Below, piece by piece: positions 18,017 to 27,698 of a stretch of DNA of 64,000 nucleotides. The position numbers were made by a program, and so were the translations under genes. The notes beneath the pieces are model-generated. The model saw nothing but the letters and a program-made list of their open reading frames with translations. It was not told the DNA's origin and made no database searches. The stretch is from Acidobacteria bacterium RIFCSPLOWO2_12_FULL_68_19. GTDB lineage: Bacteria; Acidobacteriota; Vicinamibacteria; Vicinamibacterales; UBA2999. Location: contig MELF01000026.1 of NCBI GenBank assembly GCA_001767525.1, positions 43,227-107,226 of the forward strand, given 5' to 3'. Positions within the stretch are counted from its first letter, which is position 1; each line of letters opens with the position of its first letter.

Positions 18017-20005
18017 ATGCGCGCGATCGTCCACTCAGCCGCCCTGGGCCTGGTGCTCGTCCTCTCCGCGGCGTGTGGCGGCGGTGCCCGGCCCGAGCGC
18101 GAACAACAGACGCCCGCCGCCGGCGACGCCGTCAGCGGCGGTCAAGACGCGTCAGGGGACAAGAACGACTACCCGGTGTTCCCGAATGCGGACAGCGGGG
18201 CCGATCCGGCGGTGCCGGCCGAGCAGGGGGGACGCGGCTTCACCGGCCAGGGATGGGAGACCAACCGCGACTACGACCTGGTTGGCGATCCCCGGGCGGT
18301 CAAAGGAGGCACGTTCCGCGAGTTCATCCTCGACTTCCCCGGCACCCTCCGGGTGCTCGGCGGGCCCGAATCGAATACGGCGCTCAACTTCATGATCCGG
18401 CCGATGGTCTACGAGACGCTCCTGACGCTCCATCCGACGACGCTGCAGTGGATGCCGATGCTGGCCACCCACTGGCAGATCTCCGACGATCGGCTGACCT
18501 ATCGCTTCCGGATCGATCCGAACGCGCGCTGGTCGGACGGGCAGCCCGTCATCGCCGACGACGTCGTGGCGAGCTGGATGCTGGTGATGGACAAGGGCCT
18601 CCAGGATCCGTCGAGCGCGCTCGTCTTCGGCAAGTTCGAGAAGCCGGTCGCGGAGAGCACGTACATCGTCCGGGTGAAGAGCACCCAGCTCAACTGGCGC
18701 AACTTCCTCTATTTTGCCGGCAGCCTCTACATCGTTCCCGCGCATGTCCTGAAGCAGGTCGACGGCGCCCGGTATCTGAAGGAGTACAACTTCAAGCTGC
18801 TTCCCGGCACCGGCCCCTACGTCGTCAACGAGGCGGATATCGCCAAGGGCCAGAGCGTCACCATTCGCCGGCGCAACGACTACTGGGCGGCCGGCCACCG
18901 GCGCAACGTCGGGCTGAACAATTTCGACGAGATTCGCGAGGTCGTGGTGCGCGACCAGAATCTCGCGTTCGAGATGTTCAAGAGAGGAGATCTCGACCAT
19001 TATTTCGTGAACGTGTCGCGCCAGTGGATCGAGGAAATGAACTTCGACCGCGTGCAGCGCGGGCTCGTCCAGAAGCGGAAGGTCTACAACGACGCGCCGA
19101 GCGGCACCCAGGGGCTCGCCTTCAACACGCGCCGGCAGCCCTGGGACGACATCCGCGTCCGTCAGGCGCTGGCCCATCTGCTGAATCGCGATGTGCTCAT
19201 TCAGAAGCTCTTTTTCGACGAGTACGTGCCGCAGAACTCGTACCACGGGGGCGTGTACGAGGACCCGAGCAACCCGAAGATGCCGTACGACCCCAAACGG
19301 GCGCTCGAACTGCTGGCGCAGGCCGGCTGGACGGATCGCGACGCCCAGGGCCGCCTGATGAAGAACGGCCGTCCGTTGACGGTGGAGGTGCTCTACGCGA
19401 CCAAGACGTCCGAACCCTTCTTGACGATCTATCAGGAGGAGCTGCGGCGCGTCGGCATCGGCATGAACCTGCGGCTCGTGACCGGCGAAACTCTCTTCCA
19501 GCTCGTCATGCAGCGCCGTTTCGACGTCGCCTCGATGGGATGGGGCGGCCTCGTCTTTCCCAATCCCGAGACGATGTGGCATTCATCGCTCGCCGGCGTG
19601 AACGACAACAACAACATCACCGGCTTCAAGGACGCCCGGGTCGACGAGCTGCTGGCCGCCTACGACCGCGAGTTCGATCAGGCGAAGCGCGTGGCGATCA
19701 TCCGCGAGATCGACGGCATCCTCGCCAACGCGCATCACTACGTTCTCGAGTGGGATGCGCCGTTCCACCGCATCGCCTTCTGGAACAAGTTCGGGCACCC
19801 CGCGGGGTATCTGACCCGCTTCGGCGACTACCACGACATTCCGTCGCTCTGGTGGATCGATCCGCAGAAGCAGCAGCAGCTCACAGCGGCCATGCGGGAC
19901 GAGTCGATCAGACTCGCCGTCGGCGAGACGGAAGTGCACTACTGGCAGGAGTACGCCCGGCGCGAGGGGCAGGCCGTGCCGCAGGCGCCAACCTCGACGC
20001 GGTAG
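18017..20005 (+). CDS. Oligopeptide ABC transporter substrate-binding lipoprotein (SBP family 5)
   Basis: Captures peptides (or related solutes) outside the inner membrane for the permeases that follow. The 662-residue product has a lipoprotein signal MRAIVHSAALGLVLVLSAAC with the lipid-modified Cys at about residue 20. An acidic linker follows, then the SBP_bac_5 fold: YRFRIDPNARWSDGQPVIADDVVASW, LLPGTGPYVV and WDDIRVRQALAHLLNRD. It is longer than typical OppA/DppA, as in the YejA group. GAAAGG upstream supports ATG 18017. It heads a five-gene transporter operon. Confidence 0.9.
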   Translation: MRAIVHSAALGLVLVLSAACGGGARPEREQQTPAAGDAVSGGQDASGDKNDYPVFPNADSGADPAVPAEQGGRGFTGQGWETNRDYDLVGDPRAVKGGTFREFILDFPGTLRVLGGPESNTALNFMIRPMVYETLLTLHPTTLQWMPMLATHWQISDDRLTYRFRIDPNARWSDGQPVIADDVVASWMLVMDKGLQDPSSALVFGKFEKPVAESTYIVRVKSTQLNWRNFLYFAGSLYIVPAHVLKQVDGARYLKEYNFKLLPGTGPYVVNEADIAKGQSVTIRRRNDYWAAGHRRNVGLNNFDEIREVVVRDQNLAFEMFKRGDLDHYFVNVSRQWIEEMNFDRVQRGLVQKRKVYNDAPSGTQGLAFNTRRQPWDDIRVRQALAHLLNRDVLIQKLFFDEYVPQNSYHGGVYEDPSNPKMPYDPKRALELLAQAGWTDRDAQGRLMKNGRPLTVEVLYATKTSEPFLTIYQEELRRVGIGMNLRLVTGETLFQLVMQRRFDVASMGWGGLVFPNPETMWHSSLAGVNDNNNITGFKDARVDELLAAYDREFDQAKRVAIIREIDGILANAHHYVLEWDAPFHRIAFWNKFGHPAGYLTRFGDYHDIPSLWWIDPQKQQQLTAAMRDESIRLAVGETEVHYWQEYARREGQAVPQAPTSTR

Positions 20006-20028
20006 GCTCCCGCGCGCGTCCGCCCTCG

Positions 20029-21057
20029 ATGGCCACCTACTTCCTGCGGCGATTGCTGCTGGTCGTCCCGACGTTCCTCGGGATCACGCTGGCCGTCTTC
20101 GTCATCACGCATTTCGTGCCCGGCGGGCCGGTGGAGCGCCGGATCATGCAGCTGCAGATGGCCGCCACGACGCAGGGGGGCGCCGTCGGCGCGGGACGAC
20201 TGTCGACCACGCTGCCGGAGGAGGCGATCGAGGAGATCCGGCGCTACTACGGCTTCGACAAGCCGGTGCACATTCGCTACCTCCAGTGGCTCTGGAACGT
20301 CCTGCACCTCGACCTGGGGACGTCCTACATCTATCAGGACCCGGTGTGGGACGTGATCAAGTCCCGCTTCCCGGTCTCGGTGTTCCTCGGCCTGACCGGG
20401 TTCCTGCTGAGCTATCTGGTGTGCGTCCCGCTTGGAGTGCTCAAAGCCATCCGGCACGGCAGCCGGTTCGATTTCCTGAGCAGCACGATCGTGTTCCTCG
20501 GCTACTCGGTGCCGGGGTGGGCGCTCGGCACGGCGCTGCTCGTGCTCTTCGGGGGCGGCAGCTTCTGGAACGTCTTTCCCCTGGGCGGCTTCCGGCCCGA
20601 CAACTGGGAGTACCTCAACGCCGGCGAGAAGGTCGTCGCCCAGGCCAGGCACATGTTCCTGCCCGTGCTCTGCTACATGGTCGGCTCGTTCGCGACGCTC
20701 ACGATTCTCACCAAGAACTCTCTCCTCGAGAACCTCGGCCAGGACTACGTCCGCACCGCCTTCGCCAAGGGACTTGGCGAGCGCCGGGTGATCTTCGTGC
20801 ATGCGCTCCGGAATTCGCTCATCCCGATTGCCACCGGTCTGGGCCACGTCTTCAGCCTGATTCTCGCAGGCTCGTTCCTCATCGAGCGCGTGTTCAATAT
20901 CGATGGCATGGGGTATCTGGGGTACACGTCGATCCTGCAGCGCGACTACCCGGTGGCGCTTGGCATCCTGGTCATCGGCAGCCTGTTGATGCTCATCGGC
21001 AACATCCTGTCCGACGTGATCTACGCGCTGGTCGATCCACGCATCCGCTTCAAATGA
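20029..21057 (+). CDS. yejB: Peptide ABC transporter permease, YejB-like
   Basis: An inner-membrane permease subunit. The 342-residue product has about six membrane segments starting MATYFLRRLLLVVPTFLGI, a long periplasmic loop after the first helix (GGAVGAGRLSTTLPEEAIEE), and the EAA loop near FAKGLGERRVIFVHALRNSL that docks onto the ATPases. The long first loop fits YejB better than DppB. It follows the binding-protein gene by 23 bases and overlaps the next permease gene by four (ATGA). Confidence 0.9.
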   Translation: MATYFLRRLLLVVPTFLGITLAVFVITHFVPGGPVERRIMQLQMAATTQGGAVGAGRLSTTLPEEAIEEIRRYYGFDKPVHIRYLQWLWNVLHLDLGTSYIYQDPVWDVIKSRFPVSVFLGLTGFLLSYLVCVPLGVLKAIRHGSRFDFLSSTIVFLGYSVPGWALGTALLVLFGGGSFWNVFPLGGFRPDNWEYLNAGEKVVAQARHMFLPVLCYMVGSFATLTILTKNSLLENLGQDYVRTAFAKGLGERRVIFVHALRNSLIPIATGLGHVFSLILAGSFLIERVFNIDGMGYLGYTSILQRDYPVALGILVIGSLLMLIGNILSDVIYALVDPRIRFK

Positions 21058-22223
21058 GCGACGCCGCGCCCTCGTCATCGGCGCCGAACCTGCCGGGCGC
21101 GACCGCGGTCCGGGCCCTCGAATCCGGGCCGGGCGCGCCGGCGGCCGACGCCGCCGGTCCTGAATCGATTCTGCGCCGGCGCATCCGCAAGTTCCGCCGG
21201 ATCAAGCGCGGCTACTGGTCGTTCCTGGTCGTCGTCACCGCCTACATCGTGTCGTTCTTCCTTCCGGTGCTCGCCAACGGCACCGCGCTCCTCGTCAAGT
21301 ACCGCGGGCAGTACTACGTTCCGCTCGTCACGTTCCAGTCGGCAGGGACGTTCGGCGACGACGCCATCGGCGAGCCCGATTACCGCCGGCTGCAGGCGCG
21401 TTTGGAGGCGGAGAACCGGGGCGACTGGGTCCTGATGCCGCTCTACCCGTACGGCCCGAACGAGTCGCTGCTCGACCTGCCGGGCACACCGCCCCATCCG
21501 CCGTCCCGAGAGCATCCGTTCGGCACCGACGACCGCGGCCGGGACGTGCTGGTGCGGCTCGCCTACGGCTTCAACATCTCGCTGTCGTTCGCCGTCCTCG
21601 TCATACTGATTGCCGATGGAGTGGGCCTCGTCGTGGGAGCCGTCCTGGGCTACGTGTCCGGCAAGATCGACCTGCTCGGCCAGCGCCTCATCGAAGTCTG
21701 GTCGTCGCTTCCGTTCCTCTACACGATCATCATCGTGAGCTCGATTGTCGTGCCGGTCTACGTCCCCGGGCGGATGCAGATCCTGCAGCCGTCGTTCTGG
21801 CTGCTCGTCGGGATCCTGGCGCTGTTCGAGTGGATGGGGATGACGTACTACATCCGCGGCGAGTACTACCGGGAGAAAGCCAAGGACTACGTGGCGGCCG
21901 CCATCGTCACTGGTGTGTCCGCGCCCGCCATCATGTTCCGCCATATCCTGCCGAACGCCCTGACACCGGTGATTTCGTTCGCGCCGTTCACGATCGTCGC
22001 CAACATCGGATCGCTCGTCGCGCTCGACTTCCTCGGCTTCGGGCTCCCCGCGCCGACGCCCAGTTGGGGCGAGCTGATCGGACAGGGGATGGAGAACCTG
22101 ACGAAGTCGTGGCTCGTCTTCTTCCCGCTCGGCGCGCTCTTCGTGACATTGCTCCTCGTCGTCTTCATCGGCGAAGCGGTGCGCGAGGCGTTCGATCCGA
22201 GGGAGTATTCGCGCCTGCGGTAG
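21054..22223 (+). CDS. yejE: Peptide ABC transporter permease, YejE-like
   Basis: The second permease subunit, 389 residues. A disordered Ala/Pro-rich start is followed by RGYWSFLVVVTAYIVSFF as the first membrane helix. A periplasmic insert with YGPNESLLDLPGTPPHPPS and HPFGTDDRGRDVLVRLAYG follows; both are characteristic of YejE. The EAA loop is AAAIVTGVSAPAIMFRHILPN. The start overlaps the yejB stop, and the first ATPase gene begins three bases after its stop. Confidence 0.9.
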   Translation: MSDAAPSSSAPNLPGATAVRALESGPGAPAADAAGPESILRRRIRKFRRIKRGYWSFLVVVTAYIVSFFLPVLANGTALLVKYRGQYYVPLVTFQSAGTFGDDAIGEPDYRRLQARLEAENRGDWVLMPLYPYGPNESLLDLPGTPPHPPSREHPFGTDDRGRDVLVRLAYGFNISLSFAVLVILIADGVGLVVGAVLGYVSGKIDLLGQRLIEVWSSLPFLYTIIIVSSIVVPVYVPGRMQILQPSFWLLVGILALFEWMGMTYYIRGEYYREKAKDYVAAAIVTGVSAPAIMFRHILPNALTPVISFAPFTIVANIGSLVALDFLGFGLPAPTPSWGELIGQGMENLTKSWLVFFPLGALFVTLLLVVFIGEAVREAFDPREYSRLR

Positions 22224-22225
22224 CC

Positions 22226-23284
22226 ATGACAACGGAGACGACCACCCCTCGCGCCGAAGACCCCGCGGCACCGGAGGTCACGCCGCTCCTGCGCATCCGC
22301 GGGCTGCGGACCCACTTCTACACCGAGGCGGGCGTCGCCAGAGCGGTGGACGGAGTCGATCTCGATATCATGCCTGGCGAAGTGCTCGGACTCGTCGGCG
22401 AGTCGGGATCGGGCAAGAGCGTCACCGCGCTCAGCATCCTCCGCCTCGTTCCCGACCCGCCGGGGCGCATCGTCGGCGGCGAGATCTGGTTTGGCGGCCG
22501 CGACCTGCTGGCGCTCTCCTGGGAGGAGATTCGACGGGTGCGCGGGCGCGAGATCAGCATGATCTTCCAGGAGCCGATGACCTCGCTCAACCCGGTGTTC
22601 ACGATCGGGAGCCAGGTGATGGAAGTCATCCTGGTCCACGAACCCGCCGTGAGCCGAGGCGAGGCGCGGCGGCGGGCGATTCAGATGCTCGGCGACGTCG
22701 GCATTCCGGATGCGCCGACGCGGATGACCCAGTACCCCCACGAGCTCTCCGGCGGCATGCGCCAGCGCGTCATGATCGCCATCGCGCTCGCGCTCAACCC
22801 GGCGCTGCTCATCGCGGACGAGCCGACCACCGCGCTCGACGTGACGATTCAGGCGCAGATTGTCGACCTCATGCTCGAGATGAAGGCGCGCCGCGAGACG
22901 GGCGCCATCCTGCTCATCACGCACAATCTGGCCGTCGTAGCCGAGACGTGCGACCGCGTCGCCGTGATGTACGGAGGCAAGCTCCAGGAGATCGCGCCGG
23001 TCCGCGAACTGTTCCGCCATCCGCTGCACCCCTACACGCGAGGCCTGCTCGCATCGCTGCCGCAGGTCAGCGGCGACAGGGCCAGCCGCCTGACGACGAT
23101 TCCCGGAGCGGTGCCGGACATCCACTTGCTGCCGCCCGGCTGCACGTTCAGCACACGCTGTGCCGAGCGGTTCGACCCGTGCCGCGATCTCGAGCCGCCG
23201 CTCGTCGAGGCCGCGCCGTCGCACTGGGTCCGCTGCCACCTGCATGACAACTGCCATGGTGATATCGGGCGACGTCATCCTTGA
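22226..23284 (+). CDS. Peptide ABC transporter ATPase, DppD/OppD-type
   Basis: A cytoplasmic ATPase of the oligopeptide transporter. The 352-residue product has Walker [17 protein letters not shown]-loop [15 protein letters not shown] signature [15 protein letters not shown], Walker [15 protein letters not shown] and the H-loop ITHNLAVV. The C-terminal oligopeptide-type extension [12 protein letters not shown] and [17 protein letters not shown] carries the conserved Cys residues. Its end overlaps the second ATPase start by about 40 bases. Confidence 0.93.
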   Translation: MTTETTTPRAEDPAAPEVTPLLRIRGLRTHFYTEAGVARAVDGVDLDIMPGEVLGLVGESGSGKSVTALSILRLVPDPPGRIVGGEIWFGGRDLLALSWEEIRRVRGREISMIFQEPMTSLNPVFTIGSQVMEVILVHEPAVSRGEARRRAIQMLGDVGIPDAPTRMTQYPHELSGGMRQRVMIAIALALNPALLIADEPTTALDVTIQAQIVDLMLEMKARRETGAILLITHNLAVVAETCDRVAVMYGGKLQEIAPVRELFRHPLHPYTRGLLASLPQVSGDRASRLTTIPGAVPDIHLLPPGCTFSTRCAERFDPCRDLEPPLVEAAPSHWVRCHLHDNCHGDIGRRHP

Positions 23285-24263
23285 CGTGCAGGATCTGCGG
23301 GTCCGCTTCCCGGTCTTCGGCGGCGTCATCCCGCGGAAGAAGGCGGAGGTGCGCGCCGTCGACGGCGTGTCGCTGGCGCTCGTCCGCGGGGAGACGATCG
23401 GTCTGGTCGGCGAATCCGGCTGCGGCAAGACCACGGTGGGACGGGCGATTGTCAACATCCTGCGCGCGATGAACTATCAGGTCGAGGTGGAGGGCCGCGT
23501 CCTGTATCACCGTCCGGACGGCACGGTCGATCTCGCGGCGCTCGGCCGCCGCCGAATGCGCCGCCATCGATCCGACCTGCAGATGGTCTTCCAGGATCCG
23601 TACTCCTCGCTCAACCCGCGCATGACGGTCGGTGCGATCGTCGAGGAGCCGCTGAAGATTCACACGACGCAGTCCAAGCAGGAGCGCCGCGCTCGCGTGG
23701 AGTGGCTGCTCGATACGGTTCGCCTGTCGCCCGAGCACGCAACGCGCTACCCCCACGAGTTCTCCGGCGGACAGCGGCAGCGAATCGGCATCGCCCGGGC
23801 GCTGGCGACCAACCCGAAGATCGTGATTGCCGACGAGCCGGTCAGCGCGCTCGACGTCTCGATCCAGGCGCAGGTCATCAACCTGATGCAGGACCTGCAG
23901 GAGGAGTTCGGGCTCTCCTACCTGTTCATCTCGCACGACCTGTCGGTCGTCCGGCACATCGCGAACCGCATCTTCGTGATGTATCTGGGACGCATCGTGG
24001 AGGCCGGGCCCGCCGACGAGATCTACGCCCGTCCCGCGCACCCCTATTCGCGCATGCTGCTGTCGGCGGTGCCGCGGCCCGATCCCGATCTGCGCCGCGT
24101 CCGGGCCGCGCGACTGCGCGACGATGTGCCGACGCCTCTCAACAAGCCGTCCGGCTGCGCGTTCCGTACCCGCTGTCCGATCGCGCGCCCGGACTGCGCC
24201 GAGCGGACGCCGGCGCTCCAGGCGCGGAGCGGTCGCGCCGTCGCGTGTCCCTACGCGGACTGA
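23244..24263 (+). CDS. Peptide ABC transporter ATPase, DppF/OppF-type
   Basis: The second ATPase, 339 residues. Walker A is [16 protein letters not shown], the signature [15 protein letters not shown] and Walker [17 protein letters not shown], followed by the H-loop ISHDLSVV. The C-terminal motif [21 protein letters not shown] is typical of OppF/DppF. ATG 23244 was chosen; ATG 23256 is possible and equally lies within the previous gene. It ends the transporter operon five bases before the stop of the convergent metallo-hydrolase gene. Confidence 0.93.
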   Translation: MTTAMVISGDVILDVQDLRVRFPVFGGVIPRKKAEVRAVDGVSLALVRGETIGLVGESGCGKTTVGRAIVNILRAMNYQVEVEGRVLYHRPDGTVDLAALGRRRMRRHRSDLQMVFQDPYSSLNPRMTVGAIVEEPLKIHTTQSKQERRARVEWLLDTVRLSPEHATRYPHEFSGGQRQRIGIARALATNPKIVIADEPVSALDVSIQAQVINLMQDLQEEFGLSYLFISHDLSVVRHIANRIFVMYLGRIVEAGPADEIYARPAHPYSRMLLSAVPRPDPDLRRVRAARLRDDVPTPLNKPSGCAFRTRCPIARPDCAERTPALQARSGRAVACPYAD

Positions 24264-24267
24264 TCGG

Positions 24268-25275
24268 TTACCAGAGCGGCCCGGCCAGCGCGCACTCCTC
24301 GGCCACCGTCAGGAACCGATCGACGCCGTCCCTGCCGATGACGTACGGATGCGGCTGGCCCGCGCCGCGTGTCGGCATCAGGGCCAGCCTGGTCGTGGAG
24401 TTGTCGTACTGCGGATGGTTCGACAGCACGACGTCGGCTCCCGCCTGCCCGGCGACCCGGCGCATCTTCTGCGCGGACTTCCCGTAGTTGTCGTACCAGT
24501 AGGCGGCGGGCGTGTTCGGCTGAATGTAGCGCGGCGACCCGCTCCGCCAATTGAATCCGGTGCCGCCCCAGAGGATCGCCGTGTGGCGGCTGGCGCCGTC
24601 CCTGAGGGGAATCACCGTGGACATCGTCCCCGGCGTATGTCCGGGCGTGAGGTGGAGCGTGAGCGTCGTGTCGCCGATCGTCAGCCTGTACCCGTCGGTT
24701 GCGACGATGTCCTTCTTCGCCTTCGGGTAACGGCCGGGATCGCTCGCCAGGTAGTCCCAGTCGGCCGCGCTCATCACGACGCGCGCTCCGAAGCGCTCCT
24801 GCAGCAGCGCGGCGCCGCCCACATGGTCGCGATGCGCGTGGCTGACGACGACATACCGGATCTGTTTCGGATCGAAACCGAGCGTCGTCAGGCCGTTGAC
24901 CACTTCCTCTTCGACCGAATACTCGTACAACGGGTCGATGACGACGATGCCGCTCGACGTGGTGACGGCCCAGGCGCTGTACTCGCTCATCCCGACGTAA
25001 TAGAGGTTGTCGAACACCTTCACCGGCGGCGCGTACCACCGTTCGCGCGAGGGCGCCGCCGGCGGCTGGCCGCCGCCCGGCGCAGCCGTCTGCGGCGGCT
25101 GGGGTGTCGGAGGCGGCGAGCAGAGGTTGTTGAAGAGCGCCAGGTGATCCTGACCGGCGGCCTTCTTCGCGGCCGCCACGTGCGGGGCGGCTCCGCCCGA
25201 GGCCGGCGCCGGCTGCGCGAATACGCCGGCCGATGCGGTGAGGAGAACCAGTAGCGCCAGCACGCACGGCTTCAT
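24268..25275 (-). CDS. Exported metallo-beta-lactamase-fold hydrolase, subclass B3-like
   Basis: The 335-residue product has a signal peptide (LALLVLLTASAGVFA) and a Pro-rich spacer. The MBL fold has VVVSHAHRDHVGGAALL (H-x-H-x-D-H), LHLTPGHTPGTMSTVIPL and a late His in VVLSNHPQYDN. HxHxDH rather than HxHxDx-with-Cys, plus the HTPG and NHPQ positions, is like subclass B3 enzymes. True beta-lactam hydrolysis is not proven; many such proteins have other substrates. AGGAGG five bases before ATG 25275 gives a strong start, and TATACT upstream may be its -10. Confidence 0.8.
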   Translation of the reverse strand: MKPCVLALLVLLTASAGVFAQPAPASGGAAPHVAAAKKAAGQDHLALFNNLCSPPPTPQPPQTAAPGGGQPPAAPSRERWYAPPVKVFDNLYYVGMSEYSAWAVTTSSGIVVIDPLYEYSVEEEVVNGLTTLGFDPKQIRYVVVSHAHRDHVGGAALLQERFGARVVMSAADWDYLASDPGRYPKAKKDIVATDGYRLTIGDTTLTLHLTPGHTPGTMSTVIPLRDGASRHTAILWGGTGFNWRSGSPRYIQPNTPAAYWYDNYGKSAQKMRRVAGQAGADVVLSNHPQYDNSTTRLALMPTRGAGQPHPYVIGRDGVDRFLTVAEECALAGPLW

Positions 25276-25325
25276 GGGACCCTCCTGCGGCGGGAGTATA
25301 GCCTACGCCCGGACCTCGTCGACGG

Positions 25326-26204
25326 TCACTCCCGTCCCCTTATGAGCTCCGCGCGCCAGTGCGCAGCCTGCTCGAATACCGCGTCGACGACTTCGGTCCG
25401 CTGCAGATCGCTGCGGAGGTCCGACAACCGCTCGATCAGCAGGTCGAGCGCGCGGCCGATCTCATCGCCGTTCGTGAGACAGATGTCGCGCCAGACGTCG
25501 GCCGGGCTCGACGCGAGCCGCGTCGTATCGACCAGTCCCTGCCCCGCCAGCCGCAGCCCCGCGCCCGCAACCGTGGTACCAACCACCTCCATCAGCGCCG
25601 TGGCCGCCAGTTGCGGCAGATGGCTGATAATCGCCAGCAACCGGTCGTGGTCGGCCGCCGACATGGTGGTGGGATGCGCGCCAAGGCCGCTGACGAACGC
25701 CGACAGGCGCACGATCGCATGGCGGACGGCGGGCCCCGGCTCACCGGCAGGGGGCGTGAAGATCCACGGGCGCCGGCTGAAGAGGCTCGCCGTCGCGAAC
25801 TCGAAGCCGCCGCGGGCGCCCCCACCGAGCGGGTGGCCACCCACGAAGGTCACCGGCTCGGGCAGCGAGGCGGCCGCATCGACAATCGTCCGCTTGGTGC
25901 CGCCCACGTCGGTGACGACCGCCGAGGGCGAGGCAAGCGGCGCGATCTGCCGCAGGAGCGCGACGTTCTGCCGCACCTGCGCCGCCAGCACGATCAGGTC
26001 GGCGCCGCCGACTGCCGACAGGTCGTCGGCCGCCTCGTCGATCGCCCGGCGCGCGAGCCCCTCGCGCAGGACGGCCTGACGATCGATCGCCAGGACGAAG
26101 GTCGACGGCCACGCGCGGCGCGCCGCGAACGCGATCGACCCGCCGATCAGCCCGAGACCGACGATGGCGATGCGCGGGAAGACAGGTGGATCGGGTGGTG
26201 ACAT
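25326..26204 (-). CDS. tyrA: Prephenate dehydrogenase
   Basis: Oxidatively decarboxylates prephenate to 4-hydroxyphenylpyruvate for tyrosine synthesis. The 292-residue product has an NAD-binding GLGLIGGSIAFA motif, the VTDVGGTKRTIVDAA segment, and GGHPLGGGARGGFEFA at the active site, where the His is conserved. C-terminal SHLPQLAATALM is typical of the helical dimer domain. There is no ACT domain and no fused chorismate mutase; a separate mutase gene is at 27375. It is the last gene of the aromatic supraoperon. The 98 bases between aroF and its ATG are a repeat array that supplies purine-rich gggagttgagag just before the start. Confidence 0.93.
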   Translation of the reverse strand: MSPPDPPVFPRIAIVGLGLIGGSIAFAARRAWPSTFVLAIDRQAVLREGLARRAIDEAADDLSAVGGADLIVLAAQVRQNVALLRQIAPLASPSAVVTDVGGTKRTIVDAAASLPEPVTFVGGHPLGGGARGGFEFATASLFSRRPWIFTPPAGEPGPAVRHAIVRLSAFVSGLGAHPTTMSAADHDRLLAIISHLPQLAATALMEVVGTTVAGAGLRLAGQGLVDTTRLASSPADVWRDICLTNGDEIGRALDLLIERLSDLRSDLQRTEVVDAVFEQAAHWRAELIRGRE

Positions 26205-26302
26205 CTCTCAACTCCCAACTCTCAATTCCCAACTCCCAATCTGCGCGTCAGTCATGTGGAACAGCGGAAGCCTGGGAGTTGGACGTTGGAGATTGGGAGT
26301 TG
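26205..26302. repeat. TTGGGAGTTG-type inverted repeat array (copy B)
   Basis: The left arm (26208-26240) is ctcaactcccaactctcaa followed by ttcccaactcccaat. The right arm (26274-26302) is gggagttggacgttggag followed by attgggagttg. The array fills the whole space between the aroF stop and the tyrA start. Confidence 0.75.
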
Positions 26303-27349
26303 CTACCTCGCCCATCCGCGCCGCGCCACGGCCTCGAGGCAGATGCTGCGGCCGATGGCCGGTGCGATGATCCGCAGCTCCGCCATCAGGCGGTCGAACT
26401 GCGCCGGGAACATCGACTGCGCTCCGTCGCTCAGCGCGTGATCGGGGTCGTTGTGAACCTCGATGATGAGGCCGTCGGCGCCGGCCGCGACGGCCGCGCG
26501 CGCCAACTGCGCGACCATGTCCCGGCGCCCGGCGCCGTGGCTCGGATCGGCGACGACCGGCAGATGGCTCAGCTTCTTGACGACCGGAATCGCCGAGATG
26601 TCGAACGTGTTCCGCGTGGCGGTCTCGAAGGTTCGGATGCCGCGCTCGCACAGGATGACGTCGGTGTTGCCGCCAGCCAGGATGTACTCGGCCGACAACA
26701 GCCACTCCTCGATCGTCGCCGAGATGCCGCGCTTGAGCAGCACGGGCTTCCGCGCGTGCCCCAGTTCGCGCAGCAGCGTGTAGTTCTGCATGTTGCGGGC
26801 GCCCACCTGGAAGATGTCGCAGTACTTGGCGACCAGCTCGATCTGGCTGACGTCCATCACCTCCGACACGAGCTTCAGGGTGTGGGTGTCGGCGGCGCGG
26901 CGCAGCATCTGCAACCCGTGTTCGCCGTGCCCCTGGAAGCTGTACGGGGAGCTGCGCGGCTTGAACGCGCCGCCGCGCAGGACCTTGGCGCCGGCGCGGC
27001 GCACCGCCGCCGCCGTGGCCTGGCACTGCTCGTCGCTCTCGGCCGAGCAGGGACCCGCCATCACGATCACTTCATCGCCGCCTATGCGGAGGTCGTCGAT
27101 GGTGACGACGGTATCCTCGGGATGGTAGCTGCGGCTGGCGCGCTTGTACGGCTCGGAGATGCGCAGCACTTCGTGCACGCCGTCGAGAATCTCGATCATC
27201 TCCTTCTCGATCTTCCCGGTTCCGACGACGCCGAGCACGGTGCGCGTCGCCCCGGACGACCGGTGGACGTCCATCCCGAGCTCGATGAGCCGGGCGATCA
27301 CGGCGTCGATCTGCGCCTCCGTGGCCCGTTCTTCCATCACAACAATCAT
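26303..27349 (-). CDS. aroF: 3-deoxy-7-phosphoheptulonate synthase (type I-beta, with N-terminal ferredoxin-like domain)
   Basis: Catalyses the first step of the shikimate pathway from PEP and erythrose-4-phosphate. The 348-residue product has an N-terminal FL/ACT-like domain (about residues 1-70, [17 protein letters not shown]) as in the Thermotoga-type enzymes, then the barrel: [65 protein letters not shown] and [12 protein letters not shown]. The N-terminal domain in this class binds aromatic amino acids for feedback. It lies 25 bases after aroQ and 98 bases before tyrA, within the supraoperon. Confidence 0.95.
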   Translation of the reverse strand: MIVVMEERATEAQIDAVIARLIELGMDVHRSSGATRTVLGVVGTGKIEKEMIEILDGVHEVLRISEPYKRASRSYHPEDTVVTIDDLRIGGDEVIVMAGPCSAESDEQCQATAAAVRRAGAKVLRGGAFKPRSSPYSFQGHGEHGLQMLRRAADTHTLKLVSEVMDVSQIELVAKYCDIFQVGARNMQNYTLLRELGHARKPVLLKRGISATIEEWLLSAEYILAGGNTDVILCERGIRTFETATRNTFDISAIPVVKKLSHLPVVADPSHGAGRRDMVAQLARAAVAAGADGLIIEVHNDPDHALSDGAQSMFPAQFDRLMAELRIIAPAIGRSICLEAVARRGWAR

Positions 27350-27374
27350 GACTCGTCTCCCGTATCCAGCCGGC

Positions 27375-27698
27375 CTACTCGTCGGTTGCGCGCCGGAGCC
27401 CTTCCTCCGGCACGCTCGCGGCGCGCTCGGCGCGCCTCGCCTCGTCGATGATCCGCTCGAAGATACGCACCACCGCCTCCGCCGTCAGGGGCCCGGCCAG
27501 TTCCGTCGCCGACCTCTTGACGCTCGCCAGCACCTGGACCTCGCGCTCCGGCTGGTAGATCGGCAGCCCCGCTTCGTGCTTGAGGCGCCCGACCTCCACC
27601 GCGCACGCGACACGCACGTTGAGGAGCCGAACGAGCTGTTCGTCGATCACATCGATCCGGTTGCGCAGCTCCTCGATGCTCGTCAGGACTTCAGCCAC
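27375..27698 (-). CDS. aroQ: Chorismate mutase (AroQ class)
   Basis: Converts chorismate to prephenate. The 107-residue product is the monofunctional AroQ helical type: [21 protein letters not shown] with the Arg/Asp pair, [23 protein letters not shown] with the active-site Lys and Arg, and [17 protein letters not shown] 27698 is preceded by GAGGAG at a good distance, and the start lies 16 bases inside the end of trpA, so it is translationally coupled to the trp genes. A Glu/Ala-rich tail follows the last helix. Confidence 0.92.
   Translation of the reverse strand: MAEVLTSIEELRNRIDVIDEQLVRLLNVRVACAVEVGRLKHEAGLPIYQPEREVQVLASVKRSATELAGPLTAEAVVRIFERIIDEARRAERAASVPEEGLRRATDE

Noticed and set aside
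17194..21057. A 1287-residue open frame covering the ligase, binding protein and first permease
   Set aside because: Only 20029-21057 encodes a real protein (YejB-like). The rest is Arg-rich out-of-frame translation of the two upstream genes.
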